A stretch of 64,000 bases of DNA from Pseudoxanthomonas sp. X-1. Its GTDB lineage: Bacteria > Pseudomonadota > Gammaproteobacteria > Xanthomonadales > Xanthomonadaceae. The translations under genes and the position numbers were made by a program. The notes below the pieces were generated by a model. It made no database searches, was not told where the DNA came from, and worked only from the letters and a program-made list of their open reading frames with translations. Position 1 is the stretch's first letter. Every line of letters begins with the position of its first letter. Where the stretch lies: NCBI RefSeq assembly GCF_020042665.1, contig NZ_CP083376.1, positions 1,710,001-1,774,000 of the forward strand, given 5' to 3'. Below are positions 1 to 9,037 of the stretch, in pieces.

Positions 1-557
1 ACATAGCCAAGGCCGCCCAGCACCAGCGCGGCGCCGAGCACGCGCGGCAGCCGGCGCGAGCGGTAGACCAGGACGCCCAGGGGCAACAGCCACAGGCCCC
101 AGAACAGGGTCGTCAGGAAGATCGCGTGGCGGTAGGCCATCATCGACTGCAGCGCCATCGCCTCACGCAGATTGCTCGAGACCGCGTCGAAGCCCGGATC
201 GGTCAGGACGGCCAGCGCATCCAGCCGGTGGGCGGCGGCGACCAGTGCGATGGGGACCGCGATGACCGCCAGCACCACCATGGCGGCGGCCAGGGTGCGC
301 TGTCCTTCGCGCAGCAGGCGATGGAGCAGGAACGGCAGCGCCAGGAAGGCCAGCTGCTCCAGCACGAAGGACGCGATGCCGGCCTCGAACAGCCGCTGCC
401 GCGCCAGGATGTGGTCGAGCATGCCCGCCGGATCGCCCACCGCGCGCAGCTGGCCCGGCACGTAGGCCAGGCTGAACATGCCGGTGAGCACCATGACCAG
501 GTAGACCGCCCCGGTCCATCGCGCGATCGAGCGTTGCGTCCTCACCGGCGGTCCCAT
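1..557 (-). CDS. DUF4386-type membrane protein (3' end outside window)
   Basis: The reading frame starts with ATG at 557 and runs off the window edge, so about 185 codons of the N-terminal part are visible. The protein begins MGPPVRTQRS and has a run of hydrophobic segments: one near residues 15-35 (AVYLVMVLTGMF), then others around 60-80, 87-107 and 145-165. The RWTGAVYLVMVLTGMFSL-like opening and overall pattern fit DUF4386, a family of small multi-pass inner-membrane proteins of unknown function. The C-terminus is missing because of the window boundary, not because of a mutation. No neighbour in view suggests a pathway. Confidence 0.6.
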   Translation of the reverse strand, partial: MGPPVRTQRSIARWTGAVYLVMVLTGMFSLAYVPGQLRAVGDPAGMLDHILARQRLFEAGIASFVLEQLAFLALPFLLHRLLREGQRTLAAAMVVLAVIAVPIALVAAAHRLDALAVLTDPGFDAVSSNLREAMALQSMMAYRHAIFLTTLFWGLWLLPLGVLVYRSRRLPRVLGAALVLGGLGY

Positions 558-646
558 GCCTGCGCATTTTGAAGGTGGGCGCACCGTACAGGCCAAGCTC
601 GCGCCCGGTGACTGCCGGAAGTCATGCGTCGCGCGGCGCGGCGCCT

Positions 647-1282
647 TCAGCGGTGGGCGGACACGCGCTGGGCGAACATGCCGCTGGCGAAATAGGCCAG
701 CAGTTCCGCCTCCTGATCGCCGGACGCGGCGGTCTCGAGCATGGCGCGCGCGGCGGCGGCCAGCTGCGCGGCTTCATCGGCGCCGACCCGTTCGATCGCG
801 TCCCAGAGCAGCGCCTGTTGTTCGTCCACCGCCGCCGCGGCGGTGAGCAGCAGCGGCGAGGCGTCGTCGGCGAAGGGCTGCGAGGTCGGGTCGGGCAGCA
901 GCGCGGCCAGCTCCAGCGCGTAGCGCAGGCTGCGCAGCGCGATGGCGGCCAGCGAGGCGTCGCGCCACGGCGTCAGCCCGGCCGGCAGCGCGTGCAGCGG
1001 CGTCGGCGCGCGGCCGGACATCAGCGCCACCCGCACCGGATCGGGCGCGTCTTCCACGGTGCCGGCGACCCGCAGCGGCCAGCCGCGCCGGGCGGCGCGC
1101 GCCAGGTCCACGCGCTGGGCTTCGGGCAAGCCGGCGACCGAGTCGGCCAGGCTGGCCAGGTAGAGGCTGGCACGGGCATGCGGCGAGGCCTGCGCATCCA
1201 GTGCGTCATTCGGCGGCAGCAACTGCTGGCTCTCCCACAGGCTGCGCGCGTAGTGGAGGACGCAATGGGCGAGCTGGTTCAT
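647..1282 (-). CDS. hypothetical protein, 211 aa
   Basis: This is an uninterrupted 211-residue frame starting with MNQLAHCVLHYARSL. It is rich in Ala and Leu, probably all-helical, with no signal peptide, membrane segment or cysteine cluster. Third-position GC is high as in neighbouring genes, and the amino-acid composition (low Cys, balanced Asp/Glu/Arg) is that of a real cytoplasmic protein, unlike the Arg/Pro-rich translations of the other frames here. I do not recognise the family. It is read in the same direction as the DUF4386 gene 89 bases downstream, so the two might be cotranscribed. Confidence 0.6.
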   Translation of the reverse strand: MNQLAHCVLHYARSLWESQQLLPPNDALDAQASPHARASLYLASLADSVAGLPEAQRVDLARAARRGWPLRVAGTVEDAPDPVRVALMSGRAPTPLHALPAGLTPWRDASLAAIALRSLRYALELAALLPDPTSQPFADDASPLLLTAAAAVDEQQALLWDAIERVGADEAAQLAAAARAMLETAASGDQEAELLAYFASGMFAQRVSAHR

Positions 1283-1680
1283 CGAGGACTTCAGGCGGAC
1301 GGCGAGCGTCGAGGGAACGGCGCAGACGCCGGCGGGGCGCGCATTCTAGGCGATGGCGGCATGCTGCTGGCTGAGCGGACGAGGCTGGAGATCGGGTGAT
1401 GTCGCGGCAGTGCTGCTGATGGGCGATCGATCGCCATCGGCTGGCTGCACATGGAAGAACCCACGCAGTGCCCTGACGGGTTCTGGATGTGCGATGCGTT
1501 CGCCGGGCGCTGCTACGCGCGATACGAGCAGTCCGTCGAGTTCGCCCAGGCGGGCGCTGAAACAGGTGGGAGCCGCCACGGCGGCGATGAGGCTTCACCG
1601 GGAGCGCCCATCGCCGCCATGGCGGCTCCCACGCGGAAAGATCGGGAAAGAAGCGCTCGGGTGATGCGCGGCTTGGGTCG
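1283..1680. other. gene-free stretch with one palindromic repeat
   Basis: About 400 bases with no convincing coding frame on either strand. The open frames here are short or Arg/Pro/Ser-rich. The only recognisable structure is the palindromic repeat at 1566-1632. Confidence 0.5.
1566..1632. repeat. 67-bp palindromic intergenic repeat, copy 1
   Basis: The element begins GTGGGAGCCGCC and ends GGCGGCTCCCAC. Its arms of about 24 bases are inverted copies of each other around a loop of roughly 18 bases, and each arm holds a smaller palindrome (GCCGCC..GGCGGC). Three further copies occur in this window at 23244, 47689 and 58542, all between genes. It resembles the REP/BIME class of bacterial interspersed palindromes. 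No REP-associated transposase gene is in view. Confidence 0.85.
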
Positions 1681-1851
1681 TCAGCCGCGTTTGCGCAGCG
1701 GGGTGTTGCCGAGTTTTTCGACCCGGCCGCCGGCGCGTTCGAAGGCGTCCAGGCGGTCCTGCAATTGGCGTTGCGCGGCGCGTTTGTCCTCGCGCGGGCG
1801 GGAGAATTCGATATCCGGCGGCATGGCCTTGGAACTACGCAGTGTCGTCAT
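1681..1851 (-). CDS. small hypothetical protein, 56 aa
   Basis: A short frame of 56 codons starting ATG at 1851 and ending TGA at 1681. The product, beginning MTTLRSSKAMPPD, is basic and charged (DKRAAQRQLQDRLDAFERAGG), with a predicted helix in the middle and a basic end (PLRKRG). No membrane segment or signal is seen. The codon use is normal for this genome and the composition looks protein-like. It resembles small conserved proteins of unknown role in related bacteria, but I cannot name a family. The start is supported by a GAGA purine run a few bases upstream, which is weak. Confidence 0.55.
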   Translation of the reverse strand: MTTLRSSKAMPPDIEFSRPREDKRAAQRQLQDRLDAFERAGGRVEKLGNTPLRKRG

Positions 1852-2143
1852 AAGCATCTCGTGGAACGTGCTGCATCAATGCCAGCGTGGTTGTCAGCCG
1901 TCCGTGAAGGGCACCGCGTCGCAGGCATCGAAACCACGCCGAGCCCACCGGCCACGGCGTAAGAGGGGATCAAGTTCGGGGCGCATCCCACCCAACGGGA
2001 CAGGAACGCGCCTTGACGCAGTATCGTCCTGGGCGCTGTGGTTTGATGTCCGGGCGGCTGCAGGACTGCCTCGTGCCTGACGTTCCTGCGCCATCTTTCC
2101 TCCCCCTCTGCCGAGAAATCGTCTTCTGACGATCCCCACCGTC

Positions 2144-3853
2144 ATGAAAAAGTTCCTCAAGGTCCTTCTGGGCGCCATCCTGCTGTTGCTGGTGGTCGGC
2201 CTCGTCTTCCTGTTCTGGCCGATCAAGAACGTGGCCGGCCCCAAACCGGACAACGACCAGTCGGTCGATGTGGTCCTGGTCGGTGGCGGCATCATGAGCG
2301 TCACCCTGGCCACCTATCTGCAGGAGTTGCAGCCGGACTGGAACGTGCAGCTGTTCGAGCGCCTGGATGGCGTGGCGCTGGAGAGCTCCAACGGCTGGAA
2401 CAACGCCGGCACCGGGCACTCGGCGTTCGCCGAGCTCAACTACACGCCCGAGCTGCCCGACGGCTCGATCGAGACCAAGCGCGCGGTGGGCGTCGCCGAG
2501 CAGTTCGAGGTCTCGCGCCAGTTCTGGTCGCACCAGGTGCGCGAAGGCCGCCTGGGCACACCTTCGGACTTCATCAATCCCACGCCGCACATGAGCTTCG
2601 TCTGGGGTAATGACCGCATCGAGTACCTGCGCAAGCGCCACGACGCGCTGGTCAAGAACCCGCTGTTCTACGGCATGCAGTTCTCGACCGACCCGGCCCA
2701 GATCAAGGCCTGGGCGCCGCTGGTGATGGAAGGCCGCGACCCGGCGCAGAAGGTCGCCGCCACCTACATGCCGCTGGGCACCGACGTGAACTTCGGGGTG
2801 ATCACCAACCAGCTCACCGCCGCGCTGCAGAAGAACCCGCACTTCCACCTCAACCTCCAGCACGAGGTGCAGGGCCTGCACCAGAACCAGGACAAGACCT
2901 GGAACGTCACCGTGCGCGACCTGAAGTCCGACCAGCTGCGCACGGTGCGCTCCCGCTTCGTCTTCATCGGCGCCGGCGGCGCGGCGCTGAAGCTGCTGCA
3001 GATGTCGGGCATCCCCGAGGCGAAGAACTACGCCGGCTTCCCGGTCGGCGGCCAGTTCCTGGCGTTCCAGTCACCGGCCATCGCCGGCCGCCACGACGTC
3101 AAGGTCTACGGCATGGCCGACACCGGTTCGCCGCCGATGTCGGTGCCGCATATCGACGCGCGCAAGCTGGACGGCAAGCCGGTGGTGCTGTTCGGGCCGT
3201 TCGCGCTGTACAGCACCAAGTTCCTCAAGGCCGGTTCGCAGTGGGACCTGTACTCCTCGGTCAACCAGCACAACGTGGCGGGCATGCTCAAGGTGGGCGA
3301 GGAGAACCTGGACCTGGTCAAGTACCTGCTGCAGCAGGCCGAACTGACCGATGCCGATCGCCAGGCCGAACTGGTCAAGTACTACCCCAACGCCAAGCGC
3401 GAGGACTGGAAGCTGGTCACCGCCGGCCAGCGCGTGCAGGTGATCAAGCGCGACCCGGCCACCGGCAAGACCAGCCTGCAGTTCGGCACCGAGATCGTCA
3501 CCGACCAGGACGACACGATCGCTGCGCTGCTGGGTGCCTCGCCGGGCGCGTCGACCTCGCCGCCGATCATGCTCAAGCTGCTGGCCCAGGCCTTCCCCAG
3601 GCAGATGGAAGCCGGCTGGAAGCAGAAGCTGGAGCAGATCGTCCCCAGCTACGGCCAGGAGCTCAACAAGAGCGCGGCGCTGACCAACCGCATCCGCCGC
3701 ATGACCAGCGACACCCTGCACCTGCCCTACATCGAGGTGCCGGACACCGCCGGTCTGCAGCCGGCACCGGCCGCCGAGCCGGCGGTGCAGTCGCAGCCGG
3801 AAGTGCCGGTCAAGTCCGAGGACAAGACCAACAAGGCGATGCAGGCGCTGTAG
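2144..3853 (+). CDS. mqo: malate:quinone oxidoreductase
   Basis: This enzyme oxidises malate to oxaloacetate and passes electrons to the quinone pool; it is a membrane-associated, FAD-dependent alternative to soluble malate dehydrogenase. The 569-residue product has the FAD-binding start [19 protein letters not shown] near residue 41 and the family signatures [38 protein letters not shown] and [10 protein letters not shown], plus GASPGAST near the C-terminus. It is close to the E. coli protein over its whole length. The first 26 residues ([18 protein letters not shown]...) form a hydrophobic helix that could anchor or export the enzyme. A hairpin terminator follows the stop codon. Confidence 0.97.
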   Translation: MKKFLKVLLGAILLLLVVGLVFLFWPIKNVAGPKPDNDQSVDVVLVGGGIMSVTLATYLQELQPDWNVQLFERLDGVALESSNGWNNAGTGHSAFAELNYTPELPDGSIETKRAVGVAEQFEVSRQFWSHQVREGRLGTPSDFINPTPHMSFVWGNDRIEYLRKRHDALVKNPLFYGMQFSTDPAQIKAWAPLVMEGRDPAQKVAATYMPLGTDVNFGVITNQLTAALQKNPHFHLNLQHEVQGLHQNQDKTWNVTVRDLKSDQLRTVRSRFVFIGAGGAALKLLQMSGIPEAKNYAGFPVGGQFLAFQSPAIAGRHDVKVYGMADTGSPPMSVPHIDARKLDGKPVVLFGPFALYSTKFLKAGSQWDLYSSVNQHNVAGMLKVGEENLDLVKYLLQQAELTDADRQAELVKYYPNAKREDWKLVTAGQRVQVIKRDPATGKTSLQFGTEIVTDQDDTIAALLGASPGASTSPPIMLKLLAQAFPRQMEAGWKQKLEQIVPSYGQELNKSAALTNRIRRMTSDTLHLPYIEVPDTAGLQPAPAAEPAVQSQPEVPVKSEDKTNKAMQAL

Positions 3854-3886
3854 CGCCTCACGCTGGACGATCGCTGGATCGCACCG

Positions 3887-3917
3887 AAACGCCCGCGGCC
3901 TGGCCGCGGGCGTTTTC
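3887..3917 (+). terminator. intrinsic terminator after mqo
   Basis: A GC-rich hairpin, ACGCCCGCGGCC with its inverted copy GGCCGCGGGCGT around a very short loop, is followed by TTTTC. It lies 34 bases after the mqo stop. Confidence 0.8.
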
Positions 3918-4001
3918 GTCTGCGCGCGCCCGCGCCGATGTGCTGGCCCCCCGGTCTCGGTTAGAGTGCGGCCGTGATTGGACAAGGAAGAGGCTTGGGG
4001 A

Positions 4002-4598
4002 ATGGAGATTGCACAGAAGCGAAATTCGAACCGCATCCGCTACGTCTTCGAGGACGACAAGCTGCGCTACGCCATCGCCGACGGCTCGGGACGGCGGGAA
4101 TTCTCGGTCCGCTACGACCAGATCTCCCGCGAGATGCAGTCGCTGGAGGAGCGCAGCACCTGGTTCCGCAACGCCGGGGCGCTCTGGCTGCTGCTGGGCC
4201 TGGTGCTCACGACCCTGGATTGGTCCAAGTTCGGCAGGCTGGACATGTCCATCTGGGTGCCGATCGGCGTGATCTGCCTGTCCATTTACTGGCTGCGGGT
4301 CACGCGGTTTCTGATCTTTCCCAGCGAGCAGGGCAATCTGCTGGTGATCGATAACGCCGACGGCAAACGCATCGTGGAAGAGCTCTTCCGGCGGCGCGCC
4401 GACTACCTGCGCCGCGAGTACGGCGTCGTGCGCGCTGGCGACACCCCCGACCACCTGCGCGGAAGGCTGCGCTGGCTGCACGAGGAAGGGGCGCTGGACG
4501 AGCGGCAGCTGAGCGAGCGGCTGGAAGAGGTCGAATCGCTGGAGGCGCGCCTGCAATCGGCCACGCCGCTGCCTCCGGCCGGCGGCGTCCTGCACTGA
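4002..4598 (+). CDS. small membrane protein, hypothetical, 198 aa
   Basis: I do not recognise this family. The ATG at 4002 follows a GGGG purine tract, whereas the frame upstream would need a TTG start. The product begins MEIAQKRNSNRIRYVFEDDK and has a soluble N-terminal part of about 55 residues, two hydrophobic helices close together (ALWLLLGLVLTTLDW and VPIGVICLSIYWL), then a charged cytoplasmic part ending in a Glu/Arg-rich, probably coiled-coil tail (DERQLSERLEEVESLEARL). The C-terminal region resembles short helical domains in bacterial membrane proteins of unknown role. The gene converges with the phosphatase gene and ends one base from its stop codon. Confidence 0.75.
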   Translation: MEIAQKRNSNRIRYVFEDDKLRYAIADGSGRREFSVRYDQISREMQSLEERSTWFRNAGALWLLLGLVLTTLDWSKFGRLDMSIWVPIGVICLSIYWLRVTRFLIFPSEQGNLLVIDNADGKRIVEELFRRRADYLRREYGVVRAGDTPDHLRGRLRWLHEEGALDERQLSERLEEVESLEARLQSATPLPPAGGVLH

Positions 4599-4599
4599 C

Positions 4600-5079
4600 T
4601 CACTCGCGCGCCAGCGCCCAGCTGCGCAGCAGGCCGTCCACGCCGGCCTCGATCATGTCGAAGGCCTTCACGAAATCCTGCGGGCCGCCGTACCAGGGAT
4701 CGGGCACGTCGACCGCGTGCTGGCCTGGCGCGTACTCCATCAGCAGGCCGATCCGGGCGCGGCCATCGGCCGGCGCCACGCGCTCGATGGCGCGGACATG
4801 CTGGGCGGTCATGCCCAGGATCAGATCGAAGTGGCGGTAGTCGCGCGCCTCGATCAGGCGTGCCCGGTGCGGCGGCATGGGCACTCCCCGGCGCTGCAGC
4901 TCCTGCAGGGCGCGGCGGTCGGGCGGATTGCCGACTTCCTCGTCGGTGACCGCAGCGCTGTCCGTGTCCACCTCGATGCCCTGCGCGGCCGCCTTGCGCA
5001 GCAGCAGGGCCTGCGCGGTCGGCGAGCGGCAGATGTTGCCGGTGCAGACGAACAGCACCGAGGGGGTGGTCTGGGACAT
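4600..5079 (-). CDS. low-molecular-weight protein-tyrosine phosphatase
   Basis: A 159-residue cytoplasmic phosphatase of the arsenate-reductase-like LMW-PTP family, expected to dephosphorylate phosphotyrosine on proteins or small substrates. The P-loop C12-TGNIC-R18-S follows strand SVLFV, and the general-acid loop DPWYGG is present towards the C-terminus. The chosen ATG at 5079 puts the P-loop at its usual place near the N-terminus; a longer frame to 5184 exists but adds an Arg/Pro-rich leader. No tyrosine kinase or polysaccharide gene is adjacent, so the substrate cannot be inferred from context. Confidence 0.93.
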   Translation of the reverse strand: MSQTTPSVLFVCTGNICRSPTAQALLLRKAAAQGIEVDTDSAAVTDEEVGNPPDRRALQELQRRGVPMPPHRARLIEARDYRHFDLILGMTAQHVRAIERVAPADGRARIGLLMEYAPGQHAVDVPDPWYGGPQDFVKAFDMIEAGVDGLLRSWALARE

Positions 5080-5291
5080 GGCGATGGATCGCTGGGGAAC
5101 GGGACGCCATCCTAGAGCGTGCGATGGAGTTTGCGGTCCGGGCGTGCGCTGAACTCTGCGATGCGAGCGCGGGTCGCCGACCATGTGCGGGGTCCTGGCG
5201 CTTGGCTTACTCCCTTTGGCCGCAGGCTTAGGGGAGAGCCGGGGAGGGAGCGCTGCGCGGGGAAGCCCGGAACACCCGGCGCCCGTGCCCG

Positions 5292-8200
5292 CTACGGCGG
5301 GCGATGCAGCTGGACCTGGTCGCGGCCCTGGTCCTTGGCCTGGTACAGCGCCAGGTCGGCGTCGTTGAACAGCCGCAGCGTGTCCTCATGCGTGCGGATC
5401 GTGGCCACGGCCACGCCGGCGCTGATGGTGATGTGCCAGGGCGCGTCCTGGCCGGGCACGTGCAACTCGCAGGCGGCCACGGCCCCGCGGATGCACTCGG
5501 CCACGTCTAGCGCGTGCCGCGCGTCGGTGGTCGGCAGGACGCAGGCGAATTCCTCGCCGCCGTGCCGGGCGACGGTGGCCTGTGCACCGGCGCAGCTGCG
5601 CATCGCCGATGCGACCTGGCGCAGGGCCTCGTCGCCGGCCAGGTGGCCGAAGCGGTCGTTGAAGCGCTTGAAGTGGTCCACGTCCAGCAGGATCAGCGCG
5701 CGCGGCAGCGGCTCCTGCGCGGGCGAGACCACTTCCAGCAGCCGGCGGCGGTTGTCCAGGCCGGTGAGTTCGTCGCGATAGGACAGCGCGCGCAGGCGTT
5801 CGTTGGCCTCGTGCAGTTCCGCGGTGCGCTCGCGCACGCGCTGCTCCAGCGCGCGGCGCTGCTCACGCAGGCGACGCGTGCGCCAGGCCGCCAGTCCGTA
5901 GCCGGCCAGCAGCACCGCCATCACCGCGGCTATCCGCGCGCCGCGGGTCTGCCACCACGCCGCCTGGATGGTGATCGGCACTTCCACCGGAAGGCTCGCG
6001 TTGCCGGCGTGGTCGCGGGCCTCCACGCGCAGGCGGTAATGGCCGGGCGGCAGCGCGTTGAAGCTGCGGAAGTTCTGTTCGGTCCAGGCGCCCGGCGTGG
6101 CGTCGTAGCCCAGCAGCTGGGTGCGGAAGCGCGAATCCGACTCGCGGAACCAGGACAGCAGGGCGTAGTCGACGCGGATCTCGCGCTTGCCCGGCGGCAC
6201 CTGCAGCGAGGGGCCGGCCACGTCGTGGCCGTCGATCTTCAGGCCGGTCACGCGCAGCGGCTTGGGCTGGGTGTCGTGCAGTTCCCGCTTCGGGTCGTAG
6301 ACGGCCAGGCCGCCCAGCGTGCCGGTCCAGAAGCGGTCGTGCGGGTCCAGGTACTGCACGTAGTTGCATTCCTGGTGCAGCAGGCCGTCGTGGCGCCCGA
6401 AGATGCGGCTGTCGAAGCCGTGCGCGTTCGGCGTGAGCAACTGCACGCCGTTGTTGGTGCACAGGTAGACCCGGCCCCGACTGTCCACCTGGGCGTTGTA
6501 GACGCTGGGATCGGGGGGCGGCGGCAGCGGCTCGCCCAGCAGCCTTGGGGCGCGCGGATCGCTCACGTCCACACGCGCCGCGCCGGCGCTTGCGGTGCCC
6601 AGCCACAGGACCTGCCGGCCGCTGGCGTCGGGGATCAGGCTCAGGCCGATGATGTTGCTGTCGGCCAGGCCCAGGTCCGCGCCTAGCGTGTCCCAGCGCG
6701 TGCCGTCGAAGCGCGCCAGGCCATGGTTGGTGGCCGCCCACAGCCAGGAGCGGCCCTGGCCATCGACCACCTCCAGCACGCGCAATGCGCGCCAGGGCGC
6801 GTTGCTCACCGGCGGCGGGAAGTGGGTCCAGGCGCCGTCGCGCAGGCGGTACAGGCCGGTCTCGCGGGTGGCGAACCACTGCTCGCGCCGGCCCTCATAG
6901 GTGCGCACCAGGGTGTCGTAGAGCAGCTCGCCCTCGGTGTGCTTCCACGGCGTGGCCATCGGCGCGAACCGCGACTGTCCCGGCAGCCGCCGCAGCACCA
7001 CGCCGCCGCGCAGGCTCACCCAGTGGGTGCTGCGTCCGGCCTCGTCGCGGGTGGCGATCACCGAGCCGATGTTGGCGTCCGGCGGCACGCCTTCGTCCTG
7101 GCCGAAGTGATGCCATTGGCGCCCCTGGTAGAGCGACAGGCCTTCGCCCGAGGAGCTCACCCACAGCCGTTCGCCGCCCTGGCCATCGGGTTCGACCAGG
7201 AAGCCGAACACCCCCAGCGCATCGGAGCCCATCAGCGAGGCGATCACCCACGGGCTGGCGCCCAGCACGGTGCGGGTCACGCCCCAGTCGCTGGCCATCC
7301 ACAGCACGTCCAGCCCGTCGGGGCTGCGCCAGGCCATCACGTCGCGGATCACGTCCGAGCGCAGGCCCTGGCGGCGATTGAACACCTGCAGCGTGTCCTC
7401 GTGCAGGCGCACCAGGCCGGCGCGGGTGGCGACCCAGATCGCGCGGTTGCCGTCCGGCAGCGCGGTGTTGGCCACGTTGTAGATCACGTTGCTGGGCAGG
7501 CCGTCGCGCTCGTGGCTCCAGTGGCGCAGGCCGTCGTCGCGCAGGCGCCACAGGCCACCGGTATAGGTGGCGATCCACAGCTCCTCGCGGCCGTGCTGCA
7601 TGATCGGCATCAGGTCTTCGACCTGGGCCACGTCGAACTGATGGCCCTCCCAGCGTCGCCAGGCGACCTGGCCCGGGTCGCGATACCACAGGCCGCGCGC
7701 GTTGGTGCCCAGCCATTGCCGCCCGGGCGCGCCGAGCTGCCGGGTCTGGGCCATGGAGCGCAGTGGATCGGCCGGCAGCGAGGCGTTGCCGGGGTCCAGC
7801 TCCCAGCGTCGGTCGCGCAGGCGCATCAGGCCTCGGTCCCAGGTCAGCGCCCACAGCGTCGCCTGGCCGCTGGCGTCGGTGGTCTCGGCGAAATGCTTGA
7901 TCTGGTTCGAGGGCAGTCCGGTCTCGGTGCTGGCCGCCTGCCAGCGGGTGCCGTCATAGACCGCCAGCCCGGTGTTGCGGAACGCCGCCCAGACCCGCCC
8001 GGCATGGTCGACGAACACGTGGGTGGCCGAGTGCCGCAGCGCCGGGTCCTCCACCGCCGTCCAGCGGCGCCCGTCGTACCGGTACACGCCGGCCGGGGTG
8101 GCGCCCCAGACGAAGCCGTCGCGGTCCACGCAGGTCGAGGACACCCCGGCGTCGGGCAGTCCCTCGTCCTGGCCGAAGTTGGTGAAGGCCGGCGCTTCCA

Positions 8201-8315
8201 GGTCGGTCAGGTCGAGCGGGCGCACCGCCGCGGGGGCGGTCGCACCGGCCGACGCCTGCGCGGCCGGTACGGCACAGCACAGCAGCACCCACAGGATGGT
8301 CCCAGCCCTGGACAT
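5292..8315 (-). CDS. membrane-bound diguanylate cyclase with propeller sensor
   Basis: A 1007-residue sensor enzyme expected to make cyclic di-GMP from GTP. A signal peptide (MSRAGTILWVLLCCAVPAAQA) is followed by about 650 residues of two-component-regulator propeller repeats (recurring GLP-N, W-GT-GL and D-G-W-like motifs), then a Y_Y_Y-type beta-sandwich (DYALLSWFRESDSRFRTQLL), one membrane helix (IAAVMAVLLAGYGLAAW), a short coiled coil (RRALEQRVRERTAELHEANE) and a GGDEF domain with the active form GGEEF at residues 919-923. The RxxD inhibitory site normally nine residues before it is absent (GAQA instead). The ATG at 8315 gives the signal peptide its start and has a GGGGGAG ribosome site upstream. 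Confidence 0.93.
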   Translation of the reverse strand: MSRAGTILWVLLCCAVPAAQASAGATAPAAVRPLDLTDLEAPAFTNFGQDEGLPDAGVSSTCVDRDGFVWGATPAGVYRYDGRRWTAVEDPALRHSATHVFVDHAGRVWAAFRNTGLAVYDGTRWQAASTETGLPSNQIKHFAETTDASGQATLWALTWDRGLMRLRDRRWELDPGNASLPADPLRSMAQTRQLGAPGRQWLGTNARGLWYRDPGQVAWRRWEGHQFDVAQVEDLMPIMQHGREELWIATYTGGLWRLRDDGLRHWSHERDGLPSNVIYNVANTALPDGNRAIWVATRAGLVRLHEDTLQVFNRRQGLRSDVIRDVMAWRSPDGLDVLWMASDWGVTRTVLGASPWVIASLMGSDALGVFGFLVEPDGQGGERLWVSSSGEGLSLYQGRQWHHFGQDEGVPPDANIGSVIATRDEAGRSTHWVSLRGGVVLRRLPGQSRFAPMATPWKHTEGELLYDTLVRTYEGRREQWFATRETGLYRLRDGAWTHFPPPVSNAPWRALRVLEVVDGQGRSWLWAATNHGLARFDGTRWDTLGADLGLADSNIIGLSLIPDASGRQVLWLGTASAGAARVDVSDPRAPRLLGEPLPPPPDPSVYNAQVDSRGRVYLCTNNGVQLLTPNAHGFDSRIFGRHDGLLHQECNYVQYLDPHDRFWTGTLGGLAVYDPKRELHDTQPKPLRVTGLKIDGHDVAGPSLQVPPGKREIRVDYALLSWFRESDSRFRTQLLGYDATPGAWTEQNFRSFNALPPGHYRLRVEARDHAGNASLPVEVPITIQAAWWQTRGARIAAVMAVLLAGYGLAAWRTRRLREQRRALEQRVRERTAELHEANERLRALSYRDELTGLDNRRRLLEVVSPAQEPLPRALILLDVDHFKRFNDRFGHLAGDEALRQVASAMRSCAGAQATVARHGGEEFACVLPTTDARHALDVAECIRGAVAACELHVPGQDAPWHITISAGVAVATIRTHEDTLRLFNDADLALYQAKDQGRDQVQLHRPP

Positions 8316-8361
8316 GCGATGTTTCTCCCCCTGGCGCCGATTATGCCGACTCCCATGCAAG

Positions 8362-8388
8362 AAAAAGGCCCCGCGTGCGGGCGGGGCC
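8362..8388 (-). terminator. intrinsic terminator after the peroxiredoxin gene
   Basis: Read on the minus strand, GGCCCCGC and GCGGGGCC form an 8-bp stem with a 6-base loop, followed by TTTTTC. It lies between the stop of the peroxiredoxin gene and the diguanylate cyclase start, so the two are probably separate transcripts. Confidence 0.8.
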
Positions 8389-8415
8389 AATTCAGCTTGC
8401 GAAGGGGGGCGAAAC

Positions 8416-8964
8416 TCAGTGCCTGGTGTGTTCCAGCGCCTTCACCGCGTCCAGCGTTTCCTGCACGTGCTGCTTGGGGCTGCGGTCGGAATAGGCATGG
8501 GCCACCGTGCCCTGCGGGGTGATCACGTAGGAGGTCCGGTCGGACCAGCCGGGCTTCTCGGCCAGGGTGGCGTCGTACGTGGCGGCGATCTTCGCGCCCT
8601 CGTCGGCCGCGACCGGGAACTTGCCGCCGCAGGTCTCGGTGTTCTTGGAGAAGTCCGCCAGCTGGTCGGTATTGCCCGCGGTCACGCCGATCACCGTGGC
8701 GCCATGGGCCTTGAACTGGTCCACCGCCTCGGAGAACAGATGGGCCTCCAGGTTGCAGCCGGCGGTGTTGGCGGCCGGGAAGAAGTACACCACAACCGGG
8801 CCCTTCTTCAGCGCGTCGGCCAGGGTGAAGGTGAAGGGCTTGCCGGCCAGATAGGCCGGGGCACTGAAGGCCGGGGCGGGGGCGCCGGTCTTCAGTGCGG
8901 CCGAGGCGGTCGCGGCCAGGGTGAGCGCGACGGCCAGGCCGGCGGACTTGAGCAGGATCTTCAT
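8416..8964 (-). CDS. exported peroxiredoxin (AhpC/TSA, BCP-like)
   Basis: A 182-residue thiol peroxidase of the AhpC/TSA superfamily, expected to reduce hydrogen or organic peroxides. The first 22 residues (MKILLKSAGLAVALTLAATASA) look like a cleavable signal peptide, so the enzyme probably works in the periplasm. The core has VVVYFFPAANTAGCN, where the cysteine sits at the usual peroxidatic position, and a second cysteine in ETCGGKFPV. The active-site context is divergent from the PxxxTxxC of classical BCP (PAANTAGC). The reductant in the periplasm is unknown. The gene has its own terminator and stands alone. Confidence 0.85.
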   Translation of the reverse strand: MKILLKSAGLAVALTLAATASAALKTGAPAPAFSAPAYLAGKPFTFTLADALKKGPVVVYFFPAANTAGCNLEAHLFSEAVDQFKAHGATVIGVTAGNTDQLADFSKNTETCGGKFPVAADEGAKIAATYDATLAEKPGWSDRTSYVITPQGTVAHAYSDRSPKQHVQETLDAVKALEHTRH

Positions 8965-9037
8965 GAGCGATGGCTCCGGGAAAAGAGGCGTGGGTCGTTA
9001 TACGCCAACGCTCTGGTGGTGTGCGTGGCCGATCGCG

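Noticed and set aside
1451..2080. 210-codon plus-strand frame before mqo
   Set aside because: It spans the palindromic repeat and lies antisense to the small 56-residue gene; its composition is Arg/Ser/Ala-rich and no family resembles it.
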